NCBI GenBank assembly: GCA_007117675.1
Contig: SKGB01000005.1
Coordinates: forward strand, 1-16,218
Length of the DNA stretch: 16,218 bases
Direction: 5' to 3'
DNA from: Candidatus Nomurabacteria bacterium
GTDB taxonomy: Bacteria; Patescibacteriota; Minisyncoccia; Phycocordibacterales; CSBR16-119
The position numbers and the translations under genes were made by a program. The notes beneath the pieces are model-generated. The model did not search any database, was not told the origin of the DNA, and saw only the letters and a program-made list of their open reading frames with translations. Position 1 is the stretch's first letter, and each line of letters begins with the position of its first letter. Below are positions 5,516 to 13,128 of this stretch, piece by piece.

Positions 5516-5544
5516 ATCATAGCATATATAAAAATACTTGTCAA
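5516..5544 (-). promoter_or_regulatory. Sigma70-type promoter for the gene at 4843-5448
   Basis: On the minus strand a perfect TTGACA (5539-5544), 17 bases, then TATGAT (5516-5521). Expected start near 5509 gives a leader of about 60 bases before the ATG at 5448. The first 15 bases match the promoter at 4738-4766 exactly. Confidence 0.88.
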
Positions 5545-5560
5545 GCATTTCTATACACAC

Positions 5561-5586
5561 AAAAAGCCTTATATATAAGGCTTTTT
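5561..5586 (-). terminator. Palindromic terminator for the secreted surface protein gene
   Basis: AAAAAGCCTTA (5561-5571) pairs with TAAGGCTTTTT (5576-5586) around TATA. On the minus strand it ends in five T. The stop codon of the gene (5585-5587) overlaps the base of the stem. Confidence 0.88.
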
Positions 5587-7315
5587 AGCAAGATTTATTA
5601 ATTAAACCTCTGGTAATAGGACCAACATGCCCGTCTGATTTGGTCCCCAGAAATGTTTGCATTCTTTTAATTGCTGATTCTGTTAGTGGGCCAATAATCC
5701 CATCTTCTGGACCTGAGTCAAAACCAAGTCTGTTGAGATGTTTTTGCAAGATATGCGCTTCCGTGACAATTGAACCGGTAAAGGTATCAAACACACCATT
5801 TCTTGCTCCCCTCTTTAAGTTTTGAGTAAGTATCAAATCAGATGAACACAAACCTTCAATACCACTCGCACCAGGTGTTGAATGTAAGGTTGGTGTAGTT
5901 TGATTCACGGTTGCCTGTTGAGACTGTTGAAATCTCATTTGTGTAAAAAAGGAGCTCGATCCTGACAATCTACTTCTACTCGAACTTGAAGTATTTTTTC
6001 TAATAGTAAAAGGACCAACATGTAAAGTGTTTGACTCATTATCTGCATTGTCAGTACACGAAATAGAAAAAGAATATGTTCCGCCCGCAACCATACCATT
6101 TAGGGTAACGCCTATATCTTTATCTAACGCTATATCATCTGCAGAAAACACTACATCCCCCTGAGTACTTGAAATATTACTTGCAGACAAATCGCAGATT
6201 TCAGATGTTCTAAAATAATATGTAGCATTTTCTAGATCAATAGTTCCAGACAAAGGTGTTATTTCTGTAAGAGTAGGCGCAATGTTATCTACTTCAGTTG
6301 TAAAAGTTCTTTGAGATCCATATGTTGTACCTGATGCATTTGTTGCATATGCTCGAATGAAATATTCAGTTCCAGGAATCAAATTTACAAGTTCACTTAC
6401 AAAGATCCCCTCACCTGTTCCATTTTCCGTACAAGTATCTTCTAGGGTAGGCTCAGCTACTGTACTCCAACACACACCTCTTGCAGTCACAAAACCTCCT
6501 TGATCATCTACAACATCACCCCCTGAAGACGCAGTATTTGCTGTAATGTCCGTAACCGCTATGGTTGTTACAATAGGCGCTCCTGCCTCAATAAAAGTCG
6601 CACCTCCTGCAAGAGTCATTTCAAAATCGTCGATATTTGCCATTCGACTTCCAGCAGCAGAAAAATATCCGTAAATAATATTAGATTGACCTACTGTCTC
6701 GTTTGTAACGGTTGTTGTTTTTTCTGTTTTCAAACTTCCCAAAACCCCATTTGCATCAGAGTTATAGATTTGAAAATTTAGATCATATTGATTGTTCCCC
6801 AACGCCTCAACACGAAGAATCATTTTATACCAATTTCCAATTACAAGGTCTGGAGGCCAACTCACATTTTCATTTGTTCTGTTGTTTACAAAAAATCCCC
6901 CACCTCCATGAAATCCCATACCAATACCTGTTTGAGGAGAACCAAAACCGTCAGTACTATTTCCTGTAGTTGTTGTGGTAAATCCCAGTCCTCCATAACC
7001 ACTATTTGCTTGGATTTTGAAAAAAGCACTAAAAGTATAAATATCACCTTCTCCAGATACAGTATATGCTTGTTTGGTAGTCCACACCTCGTTTGAACCA
7101 AGTGGTACATTAATGGACCCTGTGCCACCAATACCCCCATCAGCGGTATTGGTAAATTGAGGGTTTGCACTAGAGTTAAACTTGTCAGTTAGGTCGTTTA
7201 CATTATTAAAATCTACAAGTGTTGTTACCGAAGCAAAAGCACCATTCGTATGCATAAAAACAACAGAAAATAAAAAGATGCCTAGTATAAGTTTTTTATA
7301 CAGTATATTTTTCAT
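5585..7315 (-). CDS. Secreted multidomain surface protein: LamG-like, FnIII-like, Ig-like, peptidoglycan-binding
   Basis: A 576-residue exported protein. It has a Sec signal peptide (basic MKNILYKK, hydrophobic core 9-20, likely cleavage after AFA at 26-28). A LamG/concanavalin-like beta-sandwich follows (about 30-240; IDDFEMTL at 228-235 is a typical closing strand). Next is an FnIII-like module (about 247-341; ARGVCWST and PGTEYFIRAYATNASGTTYG), then an Ig-like module (about 345-440). A Ser/Gln-rich linker (441-500) leads to a peptidoglycan-binding domain of the PG_binding_1 type (about 505-576; LQKHLNRLGF, DGIIGPLTESAIKRMQ, GHVGP). There is no C-terminal membrane helix, so the wall-binding domain probably holds it in the envelope. 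Such proteins often bind sugars or other cells; the ligand is unknown. It is transcribed alone, with an inverted repeat at 7325-7355 over its promoter region. Confidence 0.87.
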   Translation of the reverse strand: MKNILYKKLILGIFLFSVVFMHTNGAFASVTTLVDFNNVNDLTDKFNSSANPQFTNTADGGIGGTGSINVPLGSNEVWTTKQAYTVSGEGDIYTFSAFFKIQANSGYGGLGFTTTTTGNSTDGFGSPQTGIGMGFHGGGGFFVNNRTNENVSWPPDLVIGNWYKMILRVEALGNNQYDLNFQIYNSDANGVLGSLKTEKTTTVTNETVGQSNIIYGYFSAAGSRMANIDDFEMTLAGGATFIEAGAPIVTTIAVTDITANTASSGGDVVDDQGGFVTARGVCWSTVAEPTLEDTCTENGTGEGIFVSELVNLIPGTEYFIRAYATNASGTTYGSQRTFTTEVDNIAPTLTEITPLSGTIDLENATYYFRTSEICDLSASNISSTQGDVVFSADDIALDKDIGVTLNGMVAGGTYSFSISCTDNADNESNTLHVGPFTIRKNTSSSSRSRLSGSSSFFTQMRFQQSQQATVNQTTPTLHSTPGASGIEGLCSSDLILTQNLKRGARNGVFDTFTGSIVTEAHILQKHLNRLGFDSGPEDGIIGPLTESAIKRMQTFLGTKSDGHVGPITRGLINKSC

Positions 7316-7324
7316 ATAGTAAGA

Positions 7325-7355
7325 TACTACAATATAATACCATTATATTGTAGTA
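7325..7355. repeat. 14-bp-arm inverted repeat upstream of the surface protein gene
   Basis: TACTACAATATAAT (7325-7338) is the exact reverse complement of ATTATATTGTAGTA (7342-7355), separated by ACC. It lies 9 bases upstream of the ATG at 7315 and includes TATAAT-like sequence in both arms, so it may be an operator overlapping the promoter or a leader hairpin. No convincing -35 was found at proper spacing. Confidence 0.78.
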
Positions 7356-7377
7356 ATACCCGCAATTTTTTATCCAC

Positions 7378-7411
7378 AAAAAAAACGCCTCACACTGGAG
7401 GCGTTTTTTTT
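7378..7411 (-). terminator. Strong terminator ending the scpA-gltX operon
   Basis: AAAAAAAACGCCTC (7378-7391) pairs with GAGGCGTTTTTTTT (7398-7411) around ACACTG. On the minus strand it ends in eight T. The gltX stop codon (7410-7412) overlaps the start of the stem. Confidence 0.93.
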
Positions 7412-8747
7412 ACACAATATGCATATGTTGCAGGTTGTGTAGTTTTTGCAGAATAGTTTCAATTCTTCGAATTGTCACTTCACATCCTATCACATACGCC
7501 ACAAAAAATGGTGCGGGAGAACGGTCTTTTCCAGTGAGTGTATAGCGGAGCGGCCAAAGCACATCTCCCTTACCCTCTTGTTCTGCATAACCCCAGACAA
7601 GATTTTTTACCCCTTCTTCTGTTGCAAAATCTTCGTCTGATGCATTCTTGAAAACTTCCAAGACGTGCGTGAGGTGTCGCACCGCGTCTTCTTTGGTTCC
7701 CTTTTTCCAAACAACAGCGTCTGTATTTTCAATAAGGGGGTCATTAAGATAGTAATCAAACTCTCCCTCTTTATACATTTCTTGTATTTCCGCTCCATAG
7801 GAAACACGCTCGGTCAAAAGCCCGCGAAGTTTTGTATACAGTTCTTCTGAAATTTGTTCTGGAAGAAACTTTTTGAAATATGTATCAAGCTCTGTGTCAG
7901 AGAGTTTTTTCAAGTGCTCTTTATTGATCCAAAAAAGTTTCTGGATGTTGTAGACTGCACCTTTTTTCTGTACACGCTCAAGAGAAAATTCTTGCACCAA
8001 TTCTTCTTTGGTGAATATCTCTCGCTCATCACCTGGGTTCCAACCAATCATAGACATGAAGTTGATAAGTGCGTCAGGTAAAATTCCCATTTCTCGGTAC
8101 TGTGTGACAGGATAGACATTTGGGTCACGTTTTGACATTTTACCCCCACCTTCGCTCAAAATAAGCGGAATATGGGCATACAAAGGTCTGTCAAAGCCGA
8201 GCGCTTCGAGGATAAGGATCTGTCGAGCAGTATTTGAAATATGGTCCTGCCCTCGCACCACATGTGTCACACCCATAAGCCCATCATCCACCACGACTGT
8301 AAGATGATACAAAGGATTGTTCATGGTTCGAGCAATCACAAAATCACCAAGCTCTTTAGTGTTGAAGGTAATATCTCCCAAAACAAGATCATGAAAAGTA
8401 ACATCAATGTTTGGATTTTTGAAACGAATCACTTTTCCCTCTCCCCCCGAAGATTCTTCTCCTTCGTAGGCAAAGCCATTGTCAATAAGTTTTTTAATAT
8501 GCTCCACATATATATCAGTACGTTCGCTTTGGCGAAAAAATTCGTCAAACTCAATCCTAAGCCACGAAAGTGCTTCGAGCATGTTGTCTTCGAACTCTTG
8601 CTTGCTTCGCTCTTGGTCAGTGTCTTCAGAACGTACAATAAACTTCCCGCCGTTTTTGCGAGCAAAAAAGTAATTAAAAAGAGTGGTACGAAGTCCTCCA
8701 ATATGAAATTTTCCTGTAGGCGATGGCGCCATTCGTGTGACTATCAT
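7410..8747 (-). CDS. gltX: Glutamyl-tRNA synthetase
   Basis: Charges tRNA-Glu with glutamate in the cytoplasm. This is a class I synthetase of 445 residues, slightly shorter than the usual 460-490. The N-terminus MIVTRMAPSPTGKFHIGGLRT carries the HIGH-type motif (HIGG, 15-18). RSEDTDQERS (39-48), the GQDHISNTARQ block (166-176) and the second class I motif KMSKR (203-207) all match GluRS. The all-helical anticodon-binding part follows from about 310. I chose the ATG at 8747, which gives the canonical N-terminus; a longer open frame to 8873 overlaps murG and adds unrelated residues. It lies 19 bases after murG as the last gene of the operon and is followed by a strong terminator. Many such bacteria use a non-discriminating GluRS with GatCAB, but that cannot be decided here. 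Confidence 0.95.
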   Translation of the reverse strand: MIVTRMAPSPTGKFHIGGLRTTLFNYFFARKNGGKFIVRSEDTDQERSKQEFEDNMLEALSWLRIEFDEFFRQSERTDIYVEHIKKLIDNGFAYEGEESSGGEGKVIRFKNPNIDVTFHDLVLGDITFNTKELGDFVIARTMNNPLYHLTVVVDDGLMGVTHVVRGQDHISNTARQILILEALGFDRPLYAHIPLILSEGGGKMSKRDPNVYPVTQYREMGILPDALINFMSMIGWNPGDEREIFTKEELVQEFSLERVQKKGAVYNIQKLFWINKEHLKKLSDTELDTYFKKFLPEQISEELYTKLRGLLTERVSYGAEIQEMYKEGEFDYYLNDPLIENTDAVVWKKGTKEDAVRHLTHVLEVFKNASDEDFATEEGVKNLVWGYAEQEGKGDVLWPLRYTLTGKDRSPAPFFVAYVIGCEVTIRRIETILQKLHNLQHMHIV

Positions 8748-8766
8748 ATATAAAACAGTATAGTGA

Positions 8767-9897
8767 TTATTGTTCGTGTGTAAACGCAATAGAAACAAGC
8801 TCGTCTGCAATAGTTTTTGCAGCATTAGGAAAACGAGATTTTTCTGTTGCTTTTCGCATCTCTTCTGCAACACTAAAATCTTTTGTGATTCTATCTATTT
8901 CCTGTCGAAGTATTTCTGGAGTAAGATTTTTTTCTTCAATTACAGAAGCCGCGCCTGTTGATGCATAACTAAAGGCATTATTTCTTTGGTGATCTCCGTT
9001 TGAATTTGTAATAGGTATCAAAATAGATGGAACTCCCCACCAGGCAATTTCGCCAATACTCGACGCCCCCGCTCTACTTATAACCAAACTTGCAGACCCC
9101 GCAGCCATTCGCATAGCCAAGGCATTAAGATAAGGAAAGACTTGGTAGCGTTGTTTATTTTTTGAATCTTGTAATAAAAATTCTGTATTTGATTTAACAT
9201 CTTCAAAATGCTGCACGCCTGTTTGGTGAATAATTTGATAGGAGTCAACCAAAGAAGTAATGATATTAAGTATTGCTTCATTGATAATTTTTGCTCCTTG
9301 AGACCCGCCAATAACAAAAATAGTTGGGATGGTTGGATCAAGCTTGAGATATTCATAGACACCTTCTGTTACAGGGTGTTGTAATTCTTCTCGGATAATA
9401 TGCCCGACAAGTGCTGTTTTTGATTCATCAAAATAAGACACGGCTTCCGGAAACGAAAGAGCAATTTTTTGAGCAAAACGTGCGCCAAACATATTTGCCC
9501 GACCTGGACGTGTATCTGACTCGTGAACAATAATAGGGATATTCAAAAGTTTAGCTGCAAAAACAACGGGAACCGAAGGGAAGCCACCCTTACTAAACAC
9601 AACATCTGGGTAGATTGAGAGTAATTTGAAAAAAGCGATAATCACCGCAAACGGAAGTTTGATCATGTCGATAATATTTTCAAAAGAAAGATACCGCCGA
9701 AGTTTTCCTGCAGGAACTTTTATAAAAGAAATAGAGTGATCGTCAAGTAATTTTTGCTCGTATGGTGTATGAGAAAGATAAAAAAGATTCATTTCTACAA
9801 TCTTTTTTTCTTGTTGAATTTTTCGAAGCTCTGATGCAACAGCTATCAGAGGATAAAAATGCCCTCCTGAACCCCCACCTGCAAATACTATTTTCAT
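8767..9897 (-). CDS. murG: UDP-GlcNAc:lipid I N-acetylglucosaminyltransferase MurG
   Basis: Adds GlcNAc to lipid I to make lipid II on the inner face of the membrane. It is a GT-B fold glycosyltransferase of 376 residues, normal for the family (about 355-370). The N-terminal glycine loop AGGGSGGHFYP (6-16, H13) is diagnostic. The second glycine loop FVIGGSQGAKIINEAI starts the C-terminal domain, and the UDP-GlcNAc site SRAGASSIGEIAWWGVPSIL with the following NSNGDHQRNNA is complete. It follows ftsW by 15 bases and precedes gltX by 19 bases. The order mraY-ftsW-murG is that of the classical division and cell wall cluster, but without murD between mraY and ftsW. Confidence 0.97.
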   Translation of the reverse strand: MKIVFAGGGSGGHFYPLIAVASELRKIQQEKKIVEMNLFYLSHTPYEQKLLDDHSISFIKVPAGKLRRYLSFENIIDMIKLPFAVIIAFFKLLSIYPDVVFSKGGFPSVPVVFAAKLLNIPIIVHESDTRPGRANMFGARFAQKIALSFPEAVSYFDESKTALVGHIIREELQHPVTEGVYEYLKLDPTIPTIFVIGGSQGAKIINEAILNIITSLVDSYQIIHQTGVQHFEDVKSNTEFLLQDSKNKQRYQVFPYLNALAMRMAAGSASLVISRAGASSIGEIAWWGVPSILIPITNSNGDHQRNNAFSYASTGAASVIEEKNLTPEILRQEIDRITKDFSVAEEMRKATEKSRFPNAAKTIADELVSIAFTHEQ

Positions 9898-9912
9898 AGA
9901 TTATTTTTTTAA

Positions 9913-11046
9913 TTAAAGTGATAATTGATGTTTGGAAACTTGTAATACTACCCCCATAGAAAAAAGAGCAAAAGCAAGAGCTGTTCCACCATGACTTACA
10001 AAAACTAAAGGCACACCTGTGAGTGGAAGAAGTCCCGACATGGATGCAATATTTAAAAATGATTGACTTATGATGAGTATAACAATTCCAGTAACCAAAA
10101 GTCTAGAAAAGGTGTCTGGACTATGACTTGCTATTTTGAGCCCACGAAGTGCAAAAAGCATGTACAGAATAAGCAAAAACAAAACCCCAATAAAACCAAG
10201 CTCTTCTGCTAAGACCGCAAAAACCGAATCACCTTGTGGCTCGGGAAGATGAGTAAATTTCTGAATACTTTGTCCGAGACCTCTTCCCCACACACCCCCA
10301 ACACCTATCGCAAGCGTTGATTGATTGATCTGAAAATTTCTCCCAAGATCGTCTTGGTTAAAACGGTCTGGCCTCAAAACACTGAGATATGTTAGAACTC
10401 GACTTCGAGCATGATCTTTGACCGCAATCAAGCCACCAAGCCCAATAAGACCAATGAGCGCAAGTATTCCAATATATTTCATAGGAATTTTTGCAACGAA
10501 CAACATAACAATTGCAGTAAAAACCAAAAGAACAAGATTTTTTGTGTCAGGTTGTAAAATAAGCACAAAAGAAACAACAGCAAGCAAAAAAAGCGCAGGG
10601 ACAATAACTTTTTTGATCTGTTCAGTTTTAGGTTTAACCCATGCAATCCATGCGGCTAAATAAGAAACAAACCCAAACTTCAAAAGTTCTACAGGCTGGA
10701 AAGAAACTGGGCCAATTCTAAGCCATCGTGTGGCTCCACCGTGATGAAAACCAAGACCTGGCACAAGCACAAGAGCGGTAATAATAATAGATGCAATAAA
10801 GATATAAAAGGCATACTTTCTCCAAAATTGATATGGGATACTCATCCCCACAATTAAAGCAATTACACCTCCCCCCAAACCCAAAACAATTTGATTAAAT
10901 AAAATTCCATAAAATTTAGTTTCATTTTTAGCTAGCACACCAAAAGAAGCTGAGAGAAAAATTATTAAACCAAAAATAACTAGGGCCGATACTATCCCCA
11001 GAAACACAAAGTCTATTTTTTTCTCAGCTTTTTTAAATGTAGACAT
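9913..11046 (-). CDS. ftsW: FtsW-type SEDS peptidoglycan glycosyltransferase
   Basis: A polytopic membrane protein of 377 residues, about ten helices, of the FtsW/RodA/SpoVE (SEDS) family. It polymerises lipid II into glycan strands at the septum together with a class B penicillin-binding protein, which is not in this window. The family blocks are present: GATRWLRIGPVSFQPVELLK (104-123), LQPDTKN (164-170), and the large loop after GRGLGQSIQKFTHLPEPQGDSVFAVLAEELG, where D273 corresponds to the essential SEDS aspartate. The C-terminal block GLLPLTGVPLVFVSHGG is typical. The context between mraY and murG favours FtsW over RodA. It is 10 bases after mraY. Confidence 0.94.
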   Translation of the reverse strand: MSTFKKAEKKIDFVFLGIVSALVIFGLIIFLSASFGVLAKNETKFYGILFNQIVLGLGGGVIALIVGMSIPYQFWRKYAFYIFIASIIITALVLVPGLGFHHGGATRWLRIGPVSFQPVELLKFGFVSYLAAWIAWVKPKTEQIKKVIVPALFLLAVVSFVLILQPDTKNLVLLVFTAIVMLFVAKIPMKYIGILALIGLIGLGGLIAVKDHARSRVLTYLSVLRPDRFNQDDLGRNFQINQSTLAIGVGGVWGRGLGQSIQKFTHLPEPQGDSVFAVLAEELGFIGVLFLLILYMLFALRGLKIASHSPDTFSRLLVTGIVILIISQSFLNIASMSGLLPLTGVPLVFVSHGGTALAFALFSMGVVLQVSKHQLSL

Positions 11047-11056
11047 TTGAAATATA

Positions 11057-12148
11057 TTACAACAAAGAAATAATAACTCCGGTTACAGAAAAAAATACTG
11101 AGATAATCCAATAACGCATGGTTATCTTTGGTCGAGACCAGCCTATTGCTTCAAAATGATGATGAAGTGGAGCAACACGAAACACCTTTCCAGCAGGTCC
11201 TCGTATTTTTTTTGAAACAATTTGAATAAAAGAAGACAGAGATGTCGCAACCAAAGGAAAACCAATAACTAAAAGCAAAAGGACTTGATTAGTAAGAAAG
11301 GCAACAAGGGTAAGAGAAAGTGTAAGACCAAGCATTCCTGTTTCCCCTAAATAAAAACGTGCTGGAGGAACATTAAACCACAGAAACACCAAGAGAGAAG
11401 CAACAATAACTGCACAGAAAACAGCGATATCAAACTGTCCTTGAAAATATGCTATTAAAGCATATGCAGAAAAAATACTTGTCATTACCCCACCAGCAAG
11501 CCCGTCAACCCCGTCAATAACTCCTGAAGAAAAAACCCCAAATACGACCAAAAGGAAAAACGGAATAAACCAAACACCGATATTCCACTGAACATTTGCA
11601 AGCGGAACAAAGACAGAAGACGCACCAAGCTTGAAAAAGAACCATAAAGCAAAGACAAGGCCTATTGTAAATATGATGCCAAGCATATATTTTCTAGGAA
11701 AACCATGAATAAAAATACCAGGCTTTGCCCAAATAACTAAAATATCATCTACGAGTCCAACCAAAGAACCCGCGACAAGCGCTAAGAATGGCAAGAGTGT
11801 TTGATTTCTACTTACAAAATTAAGTTTCGTAGTAATATCTGTCGGGAACACAAATCCAACAAGCAATATAAGTACAGTACTTACAAGCACAGAAACCCAG
11901 ATCACCACACCACCTATCCGAGGAGTTTTAACCTCATCTTCAGTATTGTTTATTTTTTCAAATTCTTTTGAAATGGCGTCTGGATGAATTTTTCCATCTT
12001 TGTATCGCTCATCCGGTTGAGATTTGCGTGGATTTTTTTTCCACATTTTATGTGTATACATCATGCGTGTAAGTGGCGGCGTCACCAACATACCCACAAC
12101 AAAGGTGATAAAAATTGGTATAAGTAATTTAAGTAAATTAAAGCTCAT
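11057..12148 (-). CDS. mraY: Phospho-MurNAc-pentapeptide transferase MraY (divergent)
   Basis: Transfers phospho-MurNAc-pentapeptide to undecaprenyl phosphate to give lipid I. A polytopic membrane protein of 363 residues, matching the usual 320-360. Seen: TPRIGG (75-80), the metal-binding GLVDD (131-135), IDGVDGLAGG (211-220), and the MraY-specific APLHHHFE (326-333). Differences from the usual motifs are TPTMGG to TPRIGG, NAVNLTDGLDG to FSSGVIDGVDG, and GDTGS to GETGM (E269). A charged insert (38-72, with SQPDERYKDGK) lies between the first helix and TPRIGG. I chose the ATG at 12148, 13 bases after the carboxypeptidase stop; upstream ATGs at 12193 and 12208 would overlap that gene. The HHH motif and neighbours support MraY rather than a WecA-like enzyme. 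Confidence 0.9.
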   Translation of the reverse strand: MSFNLLKLLIPIFITFVVGMLVTPPLTRMMYTHKMWKKNPRKSQPDERYKDGKIHPDAISKEFEKINNTEDEVKTPRIGGVVIWVSVLVSTVLILLVGFVFPTDITTKLNFVSRNQTLLPFLALVAGSLVGLVDDILVIWAKPGIFIHGFPRKYMLGIIFTIGLVFALWFFFKLGASSVFVPLANVQWNIGVWFIPFFLLVVFGVFSSGVIDGVDGLAGGVMTSIFSAYALIAYFQGQFDIAVFCAVIVASLLVFLWFNVPPARFYLGETGMLGLTLSLTLVAFLTNQVLLLLVIGFPLVATSLSSFIQIVSKKIRGPAGKVFRVAPLHHHFEAIGWSRPKITMRYWIISVFFSVTGVIISLL

Positions 12149-12161
12149 GCTGTGTAGTTCG

Positions 12162-13112
12162 TTAATCAAGTGTTTGTAATAATTCTTCGACATCACTAAA
12201 TCTTCCATCTCGTGTTGATTTTAGCACAGTAATAATGTGCATCTGGCCTTGTATAGGACTTATTATAGCAAGATTTCCACCCGCAGTTCTAGTGTACCCT
12301 GTTTTTGACCCTGTCGCTTGAGATCGAGAAAAACCAAGTAGAATATTAGTATTTTCTACATTGTGCGTTTTTATATCTGTTTGAAATGTTGATCGAGATT
12401 GAGATGTTGCAGTAAAAATATCTGGATACGTTTTATATGCATGAAGAAAAAACAAACTAATATCTTGAGCGCTTCCTATTGCACTTGGGTCTACATTTGC
12501 AGAATTTAAATCAAGGCCAGAGGTGTTTTTGAAAGACAGTGTTTCAAAACCAAGATTTTGAACAGTGCTATTCATAAGACTCAAAAAAGTTTCTGTGGAA
12601 GAATTATTTTTTAAGTACTCGTTTGCAATGCGTTCGATAGCTAAAGCTGAATCGTTTGAAGATGTGATAAGCATAAACACTACAAGATCTTCAAGTTTCC
12701 ATCTCTCACCCACAAGAAGACCATGATCACCAACAGCCACCAAGTCAGATTCTTGTATCACAACTTCATATTCTCGGTCGAGGATTTCGAGAGCCGTGTA
12801 GGCGGTAACGAGTTTTGCAAGAGACGCCAAAGGAGAGACAAGGTCTGCATTTTTGTGAAAAACAACCTTTTCTGTTTCTATATTCCGAACATAGGCAATA
12901 TCAGCGTTTAAGACAATAGACTCAAAGGGAGAATGACTAAAATCAAAATCACGCAAAGCAATAGATGAAAGTGTTGCAGATGCCTCTAGGGAAGTTTTTT
13001 TAGAATTTTGAAATGAGGGAACAACCAAAGCAAGAACCAAAGCAAAGAAAATCAATGCGATAATCAAGGGTGTGTATGGATTTGTATGACTGAAATTTTC
13101 TTTGTGCTTCAT
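12162..13112 (-). CDS. D-alanyl-D-alanine carboxypeptidase, peptidase S11 family
   Basis: A low-molecular-weight penicillin-binding protein of 316 residues that removes the terminal D-Ala of peptidoglycan stem peptides outside the membrane. It has an N-terminal membrane segment (about 15-33) that probably stays as an anchor. The three active-site motifs are present in order: SxxK as SLAK (S97, K100), SxN as SSN (151-153) and KTG (270-272, in GSKTGYT). The C-terminal domain and amphipathic anchor of DacA-type enzymes are absent, so only the catalytic domain is present. It lies between scpB (16 bases upstream) and mraY (13 bases downstream). A TATACT hexamer (minus strand, 13118-13123) just before the ATG may be a -10 element for an internal, leaderless start, but the -35 is poor. 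Confidence 0.93.
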   Translation of the reverse strand: MKHKENFSHTNPYTPLIIALIFFALVLALVVPSFQNSKKTSLEASATLSSIALRDFDFSHSPFESIVLNADIAYVRNIETEKVVFHKNADLVSPLASLAKLVTAYTALEILDREYEVVIQESDLVAVGDHGLLVGERWKLEDLVVFMLITSSNDSALAIERIANEYLKNNSSTETFLSLMNSTVQNLGFETLSFKNTSGLDLNSANVDPSAIGSAQDISLFFLHAYKTYPDIFTATSQSRSTFQTDIKTHNVENTNILLGFSRSQATGSKTGYTRTAGGNLAIISPIQGQMHIITVLKSTRDGRFSDVEELLQTLD

Positions 13113-13128
13113 AATATAGTATATTAAT

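Noticed and set aside
5449..5544. N-terminal extension of the 201-residue protein
   Set aside because: The frame would begin inside the -35 box of its own promoter.
8241..8753. 170-residue plus-strand open frame
   Set aside because: It is antisense to gltX, has no family similarity and is explained by the coding bias of the real gene.
8748..8873. N-terminal extension of GluRS by 42 residues
   Set aside because: It overlaps the end of murG and adds residues foreign to the family; MIVTRMAPSPTG at 8747 is the canonical start.
12149..12208. Longer MraY start
   Set aside because: It overlaps the carboxypeptidase gene; the start at 12148 gives a normal MraY length and N-terminus.
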